Shown here one piece after another: positions 7,552 through 16,007 of a stretch of 17,894 bases of DNA. Both the position numbers and the translations under genes were made by a program. Source of the DNA: Clostridiaceae bacterium (GTDB taxonomy: Bacteria; Bacillota; Clostridia; Oscillospirales; Acutalibacteraceae); contig CAJGCX010000023.1 of NCBI GenBank assembly GCA_904501895.1, positions 1 through 17,894 of the forward strand, given 5' to 3'. Numbering within the stretch: position 1 is the stretch's first letter; each line of letters begins with the position of its first letter. The notes beneath the pieces are model-generated. The model did no database searches. It worked only from the letters and a program-made list of their open reading frames with translations, and had not been told where the DNA came from.

Positions 7552-8250
7552 TTAATCACAAAATTCTGCAACGCAACGCTCATAAGCTGCAACAGGGTCA
7601 GCTGCTGCTGTAATTGGTCTGCCAACAACGATATAGTCAGAGCCTGCTTCCTTTGCCTTTTCTGGTGTCATAACACGAACCTGGTCACCAATGTCACCAT
7701 CAGCAAAACGAATACCGGGAGTAACTGTTACGAAATCCTTACCACATCTGTTATGTACCTTATCAGCCTCAAGTGGTGAGCAAACAACACCGTCAAGACC
7801 TGCAATTTTCGCATTATTTGCATAGTGCATAACAACCTCGTCAATTGGCTCGTTTATGAGCAAATCTCTTGTCATAACTTCCTGACTTGTTGAAGTAAGC
7901 TGTGTTACTGCAATAAGCATTGGGCGTGTGCCATCAGGTCTTGTAAGTCCTTCAAGAGCACCTTCCATCATAGGAATTGCACCACCTGCATGAAGGTTTG
8001 TCATATCAACATCAAGATTTGACAAAACAGCCATTGACTTTTTAACTGTATTTGGAATATCGTGAAGTTTTAAGTCGAGGAAAATCTTATGTCCTCTTGC
8101 CTTGATTTCCTTAACGATTGACGGACCTTCTGCATAATAAAGCTCCATACCGATTTTTACAAATGGTTTTCTGCCTGTGAATTTATCAAGAAAATTCATA
8201 ACATCCTCTTTACTCGCAAAGTCACAAGCGATAATTACGTCCTTACCCAT
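7552..8250 (-). CDS. pyrF: orotidine 5'-phosphate decarboxylase PyrF
   Basis: At 232 residues this is the normal-length group I OMP decarboxylase that forms UMP. The DLKLHDIPNT motif (59-68) supplies the Asp-Lys-Asp charge cluster (D59, K61, D64), with D10 in the CDFAS strand and K32 in the FVKIG strand completing the site. The phosphate-binding VTPGIR and VVGRPI segments are in the C-terminal half. Its ATG overlaps the pyrD stop by one base, with a GGAGGC site inside pyrD, so translation is likely coupled. Confidence 0.98.
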   Translation of the reverse strand: MGKDVIIACDFASKEDVMNFLDKFTGRKPFVKIGMELYYAEGPSIVKEIKARGHKIFLDLKLHDIPNTVKKSMAVLSNLDVDMTNLHAGGAIPMMEGALEGLTRPDGTRPMLIAVTQLTSTSQEVMTRDLLINEPIDEVVMHYANNAKIAGLDGVVCSPLEADKVHNRCGKDFVTVTPGIRFADGDIGDQVRVMTPEKAKEAGSDYIVVGRPITAAADPVAAYERCVAEFCD

Positions 8251-9161
8251 TAGTGTGCGCCTCCTATAATTTCATTTATATCTTTAATATTAAACTTATC
8301 AAGTTCCTTTGGTAATTCTTCAATAATCGTCTTACAAGCAAATGGGTCAACAAGGTTTGCAGCACCAACCTGAACTGCAGTTGCACCTGCCATCATAAGC
8401 TCGATTACATCCTTTGCAGTTGAAACACCACCCATACCGATAATAGGAATCTTAACTGCATCATAAACCTGATATACCATTCTTACTGCAACAGGGAAAA
8501 TTGCAGAGCCTGAAAAACCACCCATTTTATTGGCAATAACAGGCTGACGACGTTTAATGTCAATTCGCATACCAAGTAATGTATTGATAAGGCTGATACC
8601 GTCAGCACCTGCACTCTCTGCAGCCTTTGCAATTGAAACAATATCAGTTACATTTGGTGAAAGCTTGATAATAATTGGTTTTGTAGTAACTGCCTTAACA
8701 GCCTTTACAACCTTTTCAACAGCAGAAGGCTCTGTACCAAAGCTCATACCACCGTTATGAACGTTAGGACATGACACATTAACCTCAATCCAACCAACCT
8801 GTGGACATTCATTGATTTTTTCACAAGTGTAAGCATATTCTTCAACTGAAAAACCACTTACATTTGCCATAACAGGCTTATTGAATACCTTAGCAAGCTT
8901 AGGTAATTCTTCACTGATTACCTTTTCAACACCCGGATTCTGAAGACCAACAGAATTAATCATACCTGCATTACATTCAGCAATTCGAGGTGTTGGATTA
9001 CCGAATCGAGGGTCTTTTGTTGTACCCTTGAATGAAAAAGTACCAAGAATGTTTATATCATAAAGCTCTGCAAACTCATAACCGAAGCCATAAGTACCAC
9101 TTGCAGGAATAATCGGATTATCAATTTCAATGCCGAGAAGATTAACCTTTGTGTTTACCAT
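8250..9161 (-). CDS. pyrD: dihydroorotate dehydrogenase class 1B catalytic subunit PyrD (PyrDB)
   Basis: This 303-residue FMN enzyme oxidises dihydroorotate to orotate. It has the N-terminal PASGTYGFGYEF segment, the NVSCPN active-site motif (128-133) with cysteine C131 as base, which marks class 1 and not class 2 enzymes, and the FMN-phosphate GMGGVSTAKD region near the C-terminus. Pairing with pyrK directly upstream marks class 1B, which passes electrons to NAD+ through PyrK. The two genes overlap by 7 bases (9155-9161), as expected for tightly balanced subunits. Confidence 0.97.
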   Translation of the reverse strand: MVNTKVNLLGIEIDNPIIPASGTYGFGYEFAELYDINILGTFSFKGTTKDPRFGNPTPRIAECNAGMINSVGLQNPGVEKVISEELPKLAKVFNKPVMANVSGFSVEEYAYTCEKINECPQVGWIEVNVSCPNVHNGGMSFGTEPSAVEKVVKAVKAVTTKPIIIKLSPNVTDIVSIAKAAESAGADGISLINTLLGMRIDIKRRQPVIANKMGGFSGSAIFPVAVRMVYQVYDAVKIPIIGMGGVSTAKDVIELMMAGATAVQVGAANLVDPFACKTIIEELPKELDKFNIKDINEIIGGAH

Positions 9162-9886
9162 ATAATTTCCTCTCTTTCAAGCACAGGACCATCCTTACAG
9201 ATTCTCTTGTTGCCATATTTTGTCTTGCATGAGCAACCCATACAAGCACCGAAGCCACAGCCCATTCTTTCCTCAAAGCTATACTGACCACTTGTAGTAG
9301 CTGTTGATTCAATAGCCTTAAACATAGGCATAGGACCACATGTGTAGAAATAAGTGTATTCTGTATCCTTAAGTGCATCTGTTACAAAGCCTTTGATTCC
9401 GTAAGAACCGTCAACTGTTGTAACCTTAACATCAGCACCGAGCTTTTTAAATTCATCCTCATAGAAGATTTCATCCTTTTTGTTAAAGCCAAGAATTACA
9501 GTAACATCCTTACCCTCTTCAATAAGCTTTTTGCAAAGATTGTACATAGGTGGAACACCAACGCCACCACCAATCAGCACAGGCTTGTCCATTGATTTTG
9601 AGGTATCAAAGCCATTTCCAAGACCACAGAGGACATCAAGCATTTCTCCTGCTGTCATCTTACTCATTACCTCTGTACCTTCACCAACAACCTTGTAAAT
9701 AATTGTGATTGTATTCTCATCATAATCACAGATTGAAATAGGCCTGCGAAGATAGAAGCCCTCAAGCTTGATATTAATAAACTGACCAGGTGCAGTTATT
9801 GAAGTTGTATCACCCTCAAGCACCATTTCAAAAATGCTTTCTGTCAGTTTTTTATTACTGATTATTTCATATATACCTTGGTACAT
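9155..9886 (-). CDS. pyrK: dihydroorotate dehydrogenase electron transfer subunit PyrK
   Basis: The 243-residue protein belongs to the ferredoxin-NADP reductase superfamily and carries electrons from PyrD to NAD+. In order it shows the FAD motif RRPISICD (47-54), the NAD-binding GGGVGVPPM segment (106-114), the YTCGPMPM motif (181-188), and a 2Fe-2S site made by C210, C215, C218 and C230 in the C-terminal region. A further cysteine, C220, lies within that region. Its ATG shares one base with the pyrC stop and its end overlaps pyrD by 7 bases. Confidence 0.97.
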   Translation of the reverse strand: MYQGIYEIISNKKLTESIFEMVLEGDTTSITAPGQFINIKLEGFYLRRPISICDYDENTITIIYKVVGEGTEVMSKMTAGEMLDVLCGLGNGFDTSKSMDKPVLIGGGVGVPPMYNLCKKLIEEGKDVTVILGFNKKDEIFYEDEFKKLGADVKVTTVDGSYGIKGFVTDALKDTEYTYFYTCGPMPMFKAIESTATTSGQYSFEERMGCGFGACMGCSCKTKYGNKRICKDGPVLEREEIIW

Positions 9887-11151
9887 TATTTAGCCTCCCA
9901 AGCAATTTTACCATTACACATTGTCATTAAGCATTTACCGTAAATTTCCATTCCTTCAAAAGGAGTGCTTTTACCTATTGAAAGAAAATCGTCAGGATTT
10001 ACAGTGTATTTATTATCTAAATCAAAAACTGTCAAATCAGCTTTTTTGCCGATTTCAATTGAACTGCCGATATTAAATCTCTTATTTGCATTAATCGAAA
10101 GCAATTCCATAAGTCTTTCAAGTGTGATGATTTCTGTTTTAACAAAATGAGTGTACATTACAGGGAATGCAGTTTCAATTCCTACAACACCCATATTACT
10201 CTTTTCAAGACCCTTACTCTTTTCCTCAGCACTATGAGGAGCGTGGTCAGTAGCAATCATATCAATTGTACCATCAAGAATACCGTCAATAAGTGCTTGT
10301 TTATCACTTTCATCACGAAGAGGAGGATTCATTTTGAATCGACCATGTTCTTGTAAGTCTTTATCAGAAAGCACAAGGTAATGAGGGCCTGTTTCACAAG
10401 TGATGTCAACACCGTCTTTTTTAGCCTGACGGATAATTTCAACACTTTCTTTTGTAGAAATATGGCAAACGTGATATGCACAGCCTGTTTTCTTTACAAG
10501 CTCAATATCTCTTTCAATCTGTTTCCATTCACTTTCGGAGCAGATTCCACGATGTCCGTGCTCCTCAGCATATTTACCCTTATGAATGTAACCACCATTG
10601 AGTAAATCATTAACTTCACAGTGTGCTACAATCATTTTGTTATGCTTTTTTGCTATTTTCATAGCATTAAGCATCATTTCGTCACTCTGAACTCCCCTAC
10701 CGTCATCGGAAAAAGCAATACATATCTGAGCCATTCCCGATAAATCAGAAAGCTCCTCACCCATTTCATTTACAGTAATTGAAGCATAAGGATAAACATT
10801 GATTACAGCATCCTTATTTATAATATCAATCTGCTCCTGCAAATGAGGAATCGAGTCAGGAACAGGCTTTAAATTAGGCATTGAGCATACGGATGTATAA
10901 CCACCGTGAGCAGACGCAAGAGTTCCTGTTTTAATTGTTTCTTTATAAGAAAAGCCCGGCTCACGCAGATGCACGTGCACATCTGTAAAACCGGGAAAAA
11001 CATAATTATTGTCAAAATTATAGATAAAATCAGCACATTCAGGTGCTATAAAGTCAGAAATATCGGCAATTATTCCGTCGTCGATTAAAATATCTTTTTT
11101 GATGAATTGTGAGTTATAAAAAACTATTGCATTTTTAATTAATTGTTTCAT
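9886..11151 (-). CDS. pyrC: dihydroorotase PyrC (type I)
   Basis: First gene of the pyrimidine operon; the 421-residue zinc amidohydrolase cyclises carbamoyl aspartate to dihydroorotate. Metal and active-site motifs: DVHVHLREPG (57-66), FSDDGRG near 147, AHCE near 176, CHIST, and ATDHAPH in the C-terminal third. The length and the long beta/alpha barrel mark the Bacillus-like type I enzyme, not the short E. coli type. I chose the ATG at 11151: a GGTGAT element, part of the full anti-SD match, stands 3 nt before it, and the protein then begins MKQLIKN like its relatives. An in-frame ATG at 11163 would add four residues (MGDE) but has no ribosome binding site. Confidence 0.95.
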   Translation of the reverse strand: MKQLIKNAIVFYNSQFIKKDILIDDGIIADISDFIAPECADFIYNFDNNYVFPGFTDVHVHLREPGFSYKETIKTGTLASAHGGYTSVCSMPNLKPVPDSIPHLQEQIDIINKDAVINVYPYASITVNEMGEELSDLSGMAQICIAFSDDGRGVQSDEMMLNAMKIAKKHNKMIVAHCEVNDLLNGGYIHKGKYAEEHGHRGICSESEWKQIERDIELVKKTGCAYHVCHISTKESVEIIRQAKKDGVDITCETGPHYLVLSDKDLQEHGRFKMNPPLRDESDKQALIDGILDGTIDMIATDHAPHSAEEKSKGLEKSNMGVVGIETAFPVMYTHFVKTEIITLERLMELLSINANKRFNIGSSIEIGKKADLTVFDLDNKYTVNPDDFLSIGKSTPFEGMEIYGKCLMTMCNGKIAWEAK

Positions 11152-11188
11152 TTCATCACCCATTAAAACCGAATTTTCATTCCTAAAT

Positions 11189-11218
11189 ATTTTACCATAG
11201 TAAGATGTTGTATGTCAA
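11189..11218 (-). promoter_or_regulatory. predicted promoter of the pyrimidine operon
   Basis: On the minus strand a perfect TTGACA (11218-11213) is followed after 18 nt by TAAAAT (11194-11189), and the extended -10 TATGG directly precedes it. Transcription would begin near 11182, about 30 nt before pyrC, so no riboswitch or PyrR-type attenuator can fit. Confidence 0.75.
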
Positions 11219-11241
11219 TAAAATAGAGTCACAATATACGT

Positions 11242-11276
11242 AAAAAAAGTGGAGTTTTTTCAACCCCACTTTTGTT
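11242..11276 (-). terminator. intrinsic terminator after rubrerythrin
   Basis: On the minus strand a 12-bp stem (11273-11262 with 11256-11245, one G-U pair) encloses a 5-nt loop and is followed by a run of T. It stands between the rubrerythrin stop and the pyrimidine promoter, so it isolates the pyrimidine operon from upstream transcription. Confidence 0.85.
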
Positions 11277-11280
11277 AAAA

Positions 11281-11820
11281 TTAATAGTTTTCAGCCTTAA
11301 CCATAAAATATGCCTTTGGATGAGCACAAACAGGACATAATTCAGGTGCTTCCTTACCGATATGAACGTGACCACAGTTAGAGCAAATCCACATCATATC
11401 ACCATCACGAGAGAATACAAGACCGCCTTCGATATTAGCAAGAAGCTTCTTATATCTTTCTTCGTGGTCCTTTTCAATTTTAGCAACCATTTCAAAAAGA
11501 GCTGCAATATGGTCAAATCCCTCTTCCTTTGCAACAACAGCAAATTCAGCGTACATTTCTGTCCACTCGTAATTTTCACCTGCAGCAGCATCCTTAAGGT
11601 TTTCAACAGTTGTTGGAATACCACCATCGTGAAGAAGCTTAAACCAGATTTTTGCGTGTTCCTTTTCATTATTAGCAGTTTCTTCAAAAATCTGTGCTAT
11701 CTGAACATAACCGTCCTTCTTAGCCTTTGATGCATAATATGTGTATTTGTTTCTTGCCTGAGACTCACCTGCAAACGCAGTCATAAGATTAGCTTCAGTT
11801 CTTGAACCCTTGAGTTCCAT
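11281..11820 (-). CDS. rbr: rubrerythrin
   Basis: This 179-residue cytoplasmic non-haem iron protein reduces hydrogen peroxide in anaerobes, taking electrons from rubredoxin or NAD(P)H-linked partners. The four-helix di-iron domain has E19, the EKEH motif (52-55) and the EKDHE motif (116-120). The C-terminal rubredoxin-like domain has C146, C149, C162 and C165. I chose the ATG at 11820, with an AAGGAG site 8 nt upstream. An in-frame GTG three codons earlier overlaps that site and is unlikely to be used. It is a single-gene unit with its own promoter and terminator. It supports a strictly anaerobic host. Confidence 0.95.
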   Translation of the reverse strand: MELKGSRTEANLMTAFAGESQARNKYTYYASKAKKDGYVQIAQIFEETANNEKEHAKIWFKLLHDGGIPTTVENLKDAAAGENYEWTEMYAEFAVVAKEEGFDHIAALFEMVAKIEKDHEERYKKLLANIEGGLVFSRDGDMMWICSNCGHVHIGKEAPELCPVCAHPKAYFMVKAENY

Positions 11821-11849
11821 TAAAATCACTCCTTAAATTTTATATTTAT

Positions 11850-11877
11850 AGTTTACCATAAATTTGAAAAATTACAA
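11850..11877 (-). promoter_or_regulatory. possible promoter of rubrerythrin
   Basis: On the minus strand TTGTAA (11877-11872) and TAAACT (11855-11850) are 16 nt apart, and TATGG sits directly before the -10. This extended -10 is almost the same as that of the pyrimidine promoter. The -35 match is imperfect and the region is very AT-rich. Confidence 0.5.
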
Positions 11878-11907
11878 CAGTATAACGAAATTATTTTTAT
11901 ATAAAAT

Positions 11908-12510
11908 TTATAATTCAATTTTTCGATTTTTGAAGTAATATTCCTTATCGTGGTCGTTGATTTCTCGTAAAACCTTGCAAGGATTACCAACTGCAACAAC
12001 ATTTGCAGGAATATCCTTTGTTACAATACTTCCTGCACCGATTACAGAATTATCACCGATTGTAACACCAGGTAGCACAACAACACCTGCACCAAGCCAA
12101 CAGTTTTTACCGATTCGTACAGGCATATTATACTGATATGCCAGTGGTCGTAATTCAGGCAATATTGGATGTCCTGCAGTTGCAAGTACAACGTTAGGCC
12201 CGAGCATTGTATAATCTCCCACATAAATATGTGTATCGTCAACAAGTGTCAGGTTGAAATTTGCATAAACACCCTTGCCGAAATGAACGTTCTTTCCTGC
12301 CCAATTTGCGTGAAGCGGTGGCTCAATGTAACAGTCCTCACCTATTTCAGCAAACATATTTTTAAGCATTTCTGTTCTTTTTGGAAGCTCAGATGGTCTT
12401 GTTGCATTAAAGTCATATAATTTATCAAGATATGTAAGCTGTTCATTAAACAAATCTTCGTCCATTGACAAATACAAATCACCACTGTGCATTTTTTCAC
12501 GAATATCCAT
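11908..12510 (-). CDS. maltose/galactoside-type O-acetyltransferase
   Basis: A 200-residue left-handed beta-helix acetyltransferase of the LacA/Maa family, which moves acetyl from acetyl-CoA to a sugar hydroxyl. The N-terminal helical cap EKMHSGDLY (5-13) is typical of the family. Hexapeptide repeats run from about residue 57 to 175 (for example VRIGKNCWLGAGVVVLPGVT). The catalytic histidine is H114 in TAGHP. Its start lies 2 nt past the stop of the GH28-like gene, and its AAGGTG site is inside that gene, so the two are probably translated together. The natural acceptor sugar cannot be told; a link to the GH28-like partner is inference. Confidence 0.9.
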   Translation of the reverse strand: MDIREKMHSGDLYLSMDEDLFNEQLTYLDKLYDFNATRPSELPKRTEMLKNMFAEIGEDCYIEPPLHANWAGKNVHFGKGVYANFNLTLVDDTHIYVGDYTMLGPNVVLATAGHPILPELRPLAYQYNMPVRIGKNCWLGAGVVVLPGVTIGDNSVIGAGSIVTKDIPANVVAVGNPCKVLREINDHDKEYYFKNRKIEL

Positions 12511-12512
12511 TT

Positions 12513-14051
12513 TTACACCTTCATTATTCTGATATTTTCACAATCAATTATTTTCTTGAATTTTCGAAGAGTTTTTGCCCTTGGAATAACCTTCACCTTT
12601 CTTACTGTAATATTGTCAGCATGTCTTACAAATAAGCCATAGGCATTAATATTTCTGAAACGATTACATTCAGGATATTCTCTTTCCTGCTCAGGAATTT
12701 TAAATCGCAAATCAATATAGTCAATTCCCTCGGCATATTTCACATAGAAGTTTTCAAGACTGACACCGTTAATTTTCTGGTTAGGAATACCCATAATCAT
12801 TATTGGAATTTCTACATTTTCTGCCTTGATATTTTTTACAGTAATATTTTCAAGTCTGCCTTTCCCGTCAAGAACTGCTTTTTTATCACCGTTACGGTTG
12901 CAAAGTCTTATAAACAAAGGACAAGCCATTGAATTCATCTCAATATTTGAAATATTAACATTTTTAACGAATGCACCATCGCAGGACTCGATTGAAATAC
13001 CACTTACTCCTGCAGGGTAAATATCAGTCAAATAGAATTTGCAGTTTTCAACAGTAATGTCAGATATGTCAAGTGAGGTTTCTGTACCGATTTTAAAGGC
13101 ATTTGTACAAGAAATAACCTCGCAATCCTGAATAGTGACATTGCTCATACCCTTTTTACAGTTAACATCAAGATTATTTTTGATATTAAGTCCATCACTG
13201 CCTGAGGTTGTCATACTCATATTGTTTTTAATGACAATTCCGTCGTCAGCCGTTGAAATAAAGCACTTTTTAACGATAACATCTGATGACCCACAAATGT
13301 CAATGCCGTCTGTATTTCCAACATGACGGTTATTATTGATTACAATATTTGATACTGTAACATCCTTTGAGGAATTGATATTCACTGTCCACATTGCAGA
13401 ATTTTCTAATATAAGATTATACAATCTGACACGATTACAGTTTTTCAAAAGCATTAAAAATCCGTATTTGCTTTTGTGTGGAAAACGAATTCTTTTTCTG
13501 TATTCCTGCCTTAAATCCCACACATCAAATGTTTTATCAAAAGGCTCTGTTTTAGGTGGTAAATGTGGCTTTAATGAAAAGAAATTACCTTCACCACAGA
13601 TTTTTCCCGGACCGATAATTGCCATATTTTCACAGCCATCAGCATAAATCAAGGCATTATCTGTAAAATCGTCAGTATTATGTGAAGCAAGGATTGATGA
13701 ATCCTTTTCAATATACAAAGCAACATTACTTTTCAAATAAATTGTACCACTTGTATATGCACCATTATCAACTACTACAAAACCGCCACCAATTTTATGG
13801 CAGTACTCAATTGCAGAGTTTATAGCCGAGGCATTATTGATTGACGGCGCATCAGAAATCGCACCAAAGTCACGGATGTAAACAGCATTTTCCAAGGGTA
13901 ATCTCAAATTAAATTTTATATATTTCGAGTAAGGAATATCCTTATAAAAGTCACCCTCATAAACCTCAGAAAACACTTCACCATCGTAGATTTTAAAGTC
14001 CTTCTGAAGTTCAGGAAAAAATGAACCAATATGATTGATAATTCGTGACAT
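12513..14051 (-). CDS. GH28-family (polygalacturonase-like) protein, no signal peptide
   Basis: A 512-residue right-handed beta-helix protein. Residues about 60-120 resemble the N-terminal part of pectate-lyase-3/GH28 proteins (RDFGAISD, then a glycine-rich turn and alternating short strands). The GH28 signatures NTDG (246-249) and a DD pair (269-270, in TADDG) are present, supplying the general acid and base aspartates. The next canonical motif, GHG, is replaced by TNAFKIG (316-322), and no RIK motif is visible, so the usual polygalacturonate-binding residues are missing. The N-terminus is hydrophilic with no signal peptide, and an AGGTGG site 6 nt upstream fixes the start; the protein should be cytoplasmic. 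It could be an exo-acting enzyme on imported pectic or other oligosaccharides. Substrate is unknown. Confidence 0.85.
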   Translation of the reverse strand: MSRIINHIGSFFPELQKDFKIYDGEVFSEVYEGDFYKDIPYSKYIKFNLRLPLENAVYIRDFGAISDAPSINNASAINSAIEYCHKIGGGFVVVDNGAYTSGTIYLKSNVALYIEKDSSILASHNTDDFTDNALIYADGCENMAIIGPGKICGEGNFFSLKPHLPPKTEPFDKTFDVWDLRQEYRKRIRFPHKSKYGFLMLLKNCNRVRLYNLILENSAMWTVNINSSKDVTVSNIVINNNRHVGNTDGIDICGSSDVIVKKCFISTADDGIVIKNNMSMTTSGSDGLNIKNNLDVNCKKGMSNVTIQDCEVISCTNAFKIGTETSLDISDITVENCKFYLTDIYPAGVSGISIESCDGAFVKNVNISNIEMNSMACPLFIRLCNRNGDKKAVLDGKGRLENITVKNIKAENVEIPIMIMGIPNQKINGVSLENFYVKYAEGIDYIDLRFKIPEQEREYPECNRFRNINAYGLFVRHADNITVRKVKVIPRAKTLRKFKKIIDCENIRIMKV

Positions 14052-14166
14052 AAAACCACCTCTTTTCTTATATTATCACACAACGTTGAAAATTAAAAGT
14101 TTAAATACGAATTTTTTATTCAGAATTTCATATTCTATTATGAAAAAGTATTTTGAGGTGATAATT
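14052..14166. promoter_or_regulatory. divergent intergenic region between the GH28-like gene and asnB
   Basis: Both transcription units must start in this 115-bp AT-rich gap. On the plus strand the asnB ribosome binding site GAGGTG is at 14155-14160. On the minus strand AGGTGG precedes the GH28-like ATG, and a GATAAT -10-like hexamer lies nearby. I see no convincing -35/-10 pair in either direction and no operator-like inverted repeat. Confidence 0.5.
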
Positions 14167-15996
14167 ATGTGTGGTATTGCAGGTGAAGTTTCATATTCTG
14201 ACAAGGTTAGTAATAATATTGATTCGTTTTGCAAAATGCAAAAGGTTTTGTCTCCACGTGGACCTGACCAGAATGGAATGTATATAAAAGATAATGTCGC
14301 ATTGATTCACACAAGACTTAGTGTAATTGACGTTGAAAACGGAGTTCAACCAATGACTGTAAAATATGGAGAAAGAGAATACACAATCGTTTATAACGGT
14401 GAATTATATAACACTGATGAAGTACGAAATGAATTAAAATTATGTGGATTTAACTTTATTACTCATTCTGACACGGAAGTAATTTTAAAAGCATTTATAC
14501 AATGGAGGGAAGGCAGTTTAAATAAATTCAATGGCATTTTTGCATTTGCTGTTTGGGATGAATATGAGAAAAAGCTGTTTTTCGCTCGTGACAGATTGGG
14601 CGTTAAACCATTTTTCTACACGATTAAAAACAACTCCTTTATATTTGGGTCGGAGATTAAGGCGTTACTTCAACACAAGCTTGTAGAGTCTGTAATTGAT
14701 AAAAATTCGATTGCTGAAATTATGTTTATAGGTCCAGGAAGGACTCCCGGATATGGTGTTTTTAAGGATATTCAGGAAATAAAGCCTGCCTGTTGCGGAT
14801 ATTATAATAAAGATGGAATTAAGATACGAAAATATTGGACCTTGCAGGATAAAGAGCATAACGATACCTTTAATGAAACAGTTGAAAAGGTACGATACCT
14901 TATAGAAGACTCAATTAAAAGGCAATTAGTATCCGACGTACCAATCGGTACTTTTCTATCAGGTGGACTTGATTCAAGCATAATTTCATCTGTTGCAAAT
15001 AGTTATTTTAAAGATAAAGGACAACAGCTTAAAACATTTTCAGTTACTTATGAAAACAATGATGAGTACTTTAAGAAAAGTAAGTTTCAACCTAATAACG
15101 ACAATGATTTTATAAGTAAAATGGTTGATTATCTTGGTTGTGAGCATCATCTGATTACACTTAACAACAAAGACCTTGCTGATGCTCTATATATGGCAGT
15201 TGACGCAAGAGATTTACCGGGTATGGCTGATGTTGACTCATCATTATTACTGTTTTGTAAGGAAATTAAAAAACATTGCAAGGTGGCTTTATCCGGTGAA
15301 TGTGCAGATGAGATTTTTGGCGGTTACCCTTGGTATCGTGATAGAGAAATCAGGGCAATCAAGGGTTTTCCGTGGGCACAGTCAACACAGTACAGAAAAT
15401 CATTTATAAAAGATGAAATAAAAATTCCCAATGCAGAGGAATATGTATATTCACGATATAAAGATACCTTAATTAACACATCAAAAATCAATGGTATATC
15501 CCCTCTTGAATCGAGAATGAAGGAAATGATGAAATTAAATATTGAATGGTTTATGCAAACTCTTCTTGACAGAAAGGACAGAATGAGTATGTATAACGGA
15601 CTTGAAGTGAGAGTGCCATTTTGTGACTATAGAATTGTTGAGTATCTTTATTCTGTGCCTTGGGAGTTTAAGGATTATAAATCTTATGAAAAAGGACTTT
15701 TACGAGAAGCTGTTAAGGATATTTTACCTGAAGAAATACTATGGAGAAAGAAAAGTCCTTATCCGAAAACACATAATCCCGAATATCTGAAAATTGTATC
15801 AAATATGTTATCAGAAATAGTTGAAAATGATAGCTCACCTGTGTTATCATTTATACGAAAAAAAGAGTTGCAAAATTTATTAAAAGTTGACACATCAACA
15901 CCTTGGTACGGTCAGTTAATGACAACTCCTCAGACAATAGCATATTTTATTCAGATAAACTATTGGATGACTAAATACAAAATAAGAATAATATAA
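14167..15996 (+). CDS. asnB: asparagine synthetase, glutamine-hydrolysing (AsnB)
   Basis: A 609-residue two-domain enzyme that makes asparagine from aspartate, ATP and glutamine. The glutaminase domain begins MCGIAG with the nucleophile Cys2, and has R50 (HTRLS), YNGELYN (77-83) and SDTE (101-104). The synthetase domain has the ATP pyrophosphatase loop SGGLDSS (265-271) and the later SGECADEIFGGYPW motif. I start at 14167 because Cys2 must follow the initiator Met and GAGGTG lies 6 nt upstream. The frame is open further upstream, and an in-frame ATG at 14140 would bury the nucleophile behind nine residues. It heads a two-gene unit with ldh. Bacillus-type AsnB homologues can also amidate cell-wall components, which the sequence alone cannot exclude. 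Confidence 0.93.
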   Translation: MCGIAGEVSYSDKVSNNIDSFCKMQKVLSPRGPDQNGMYIKDNVALIHTRLSVIDVENGVQPMTVKYGEREYTIVYNGELYNTDEVRNELKLCGFNFITHSDTEVILKAFIQWREGSLNKFNGIFAFAVWDEYEKKLFFARDRLGVKPFFYTIKNNSFIFGSEIKALLQHKLVESVIDKNSIAEIMFIGPGRTPGYGVFKDIQEIKPACCGYYNKDGIKIRKYWTLQDKEHNDTFNETVEKVRYLIEDSIKRQLVSDVPIGTFLSGGLDSSIISSVANSYFKDKGQQLKTFSVTYENNDEYFKKSKFQPNNDNDFISKMVDYLGCEHHLITLNNKDLADALYMAVDARDLPGMADVDSSLLLFCKEIKKHCKVALSGECADEIFGGYPWYRDREIRAIKGFPWAQSTQYRKSFIKDEIKIPNAEEYVYSRYKDTLINTSKINGISPLESRMKEMMKLNIEWFMQTLLDRKDRMSMYNGLEVRVPFCDYRIVEYLYSVPWEFKDYKSYEKGLLREAVKDILPEEILWRKKSPYPKTHNPEYLKIVSNMLSEIVENDSSPVLSFIRKKELQNLLKVDTSTPWYGQLMTTPQTIAYFIQINYWMTKYKIRII

Positions 15997-16007
15997 AGGA
16001 TGATTAA

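Noticed and set aside
10147..10605. Plus-strand open frames opposite pyrC
   Set aside because: They are shadows of the dihydroorotase coding sequence with no start signals or protein-like composition.
11821..11829. GTG at 11829 as the rubrerythrin start
   Set aside because: It overlaps the Shine-Dalgarno sequence that serves the ATG at 11820, and family members begin near MELKG.
11885..11907. AT-only inverted repeat after the acetyltransferase gene
   Set aside because: The stem has no G-C pairs and occurs in very AT-rich DNA; I would not call it a terminator.
14035..14166. In-frame extension of asnB upstream, including an ATG at 14140
   Set aside because: The glutaminase nucleophile must be residue 2 after Met, and GAGGTG is correctly spaced only for 14167. 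The extension would also overlap the start of the divergent GH28-like gene.
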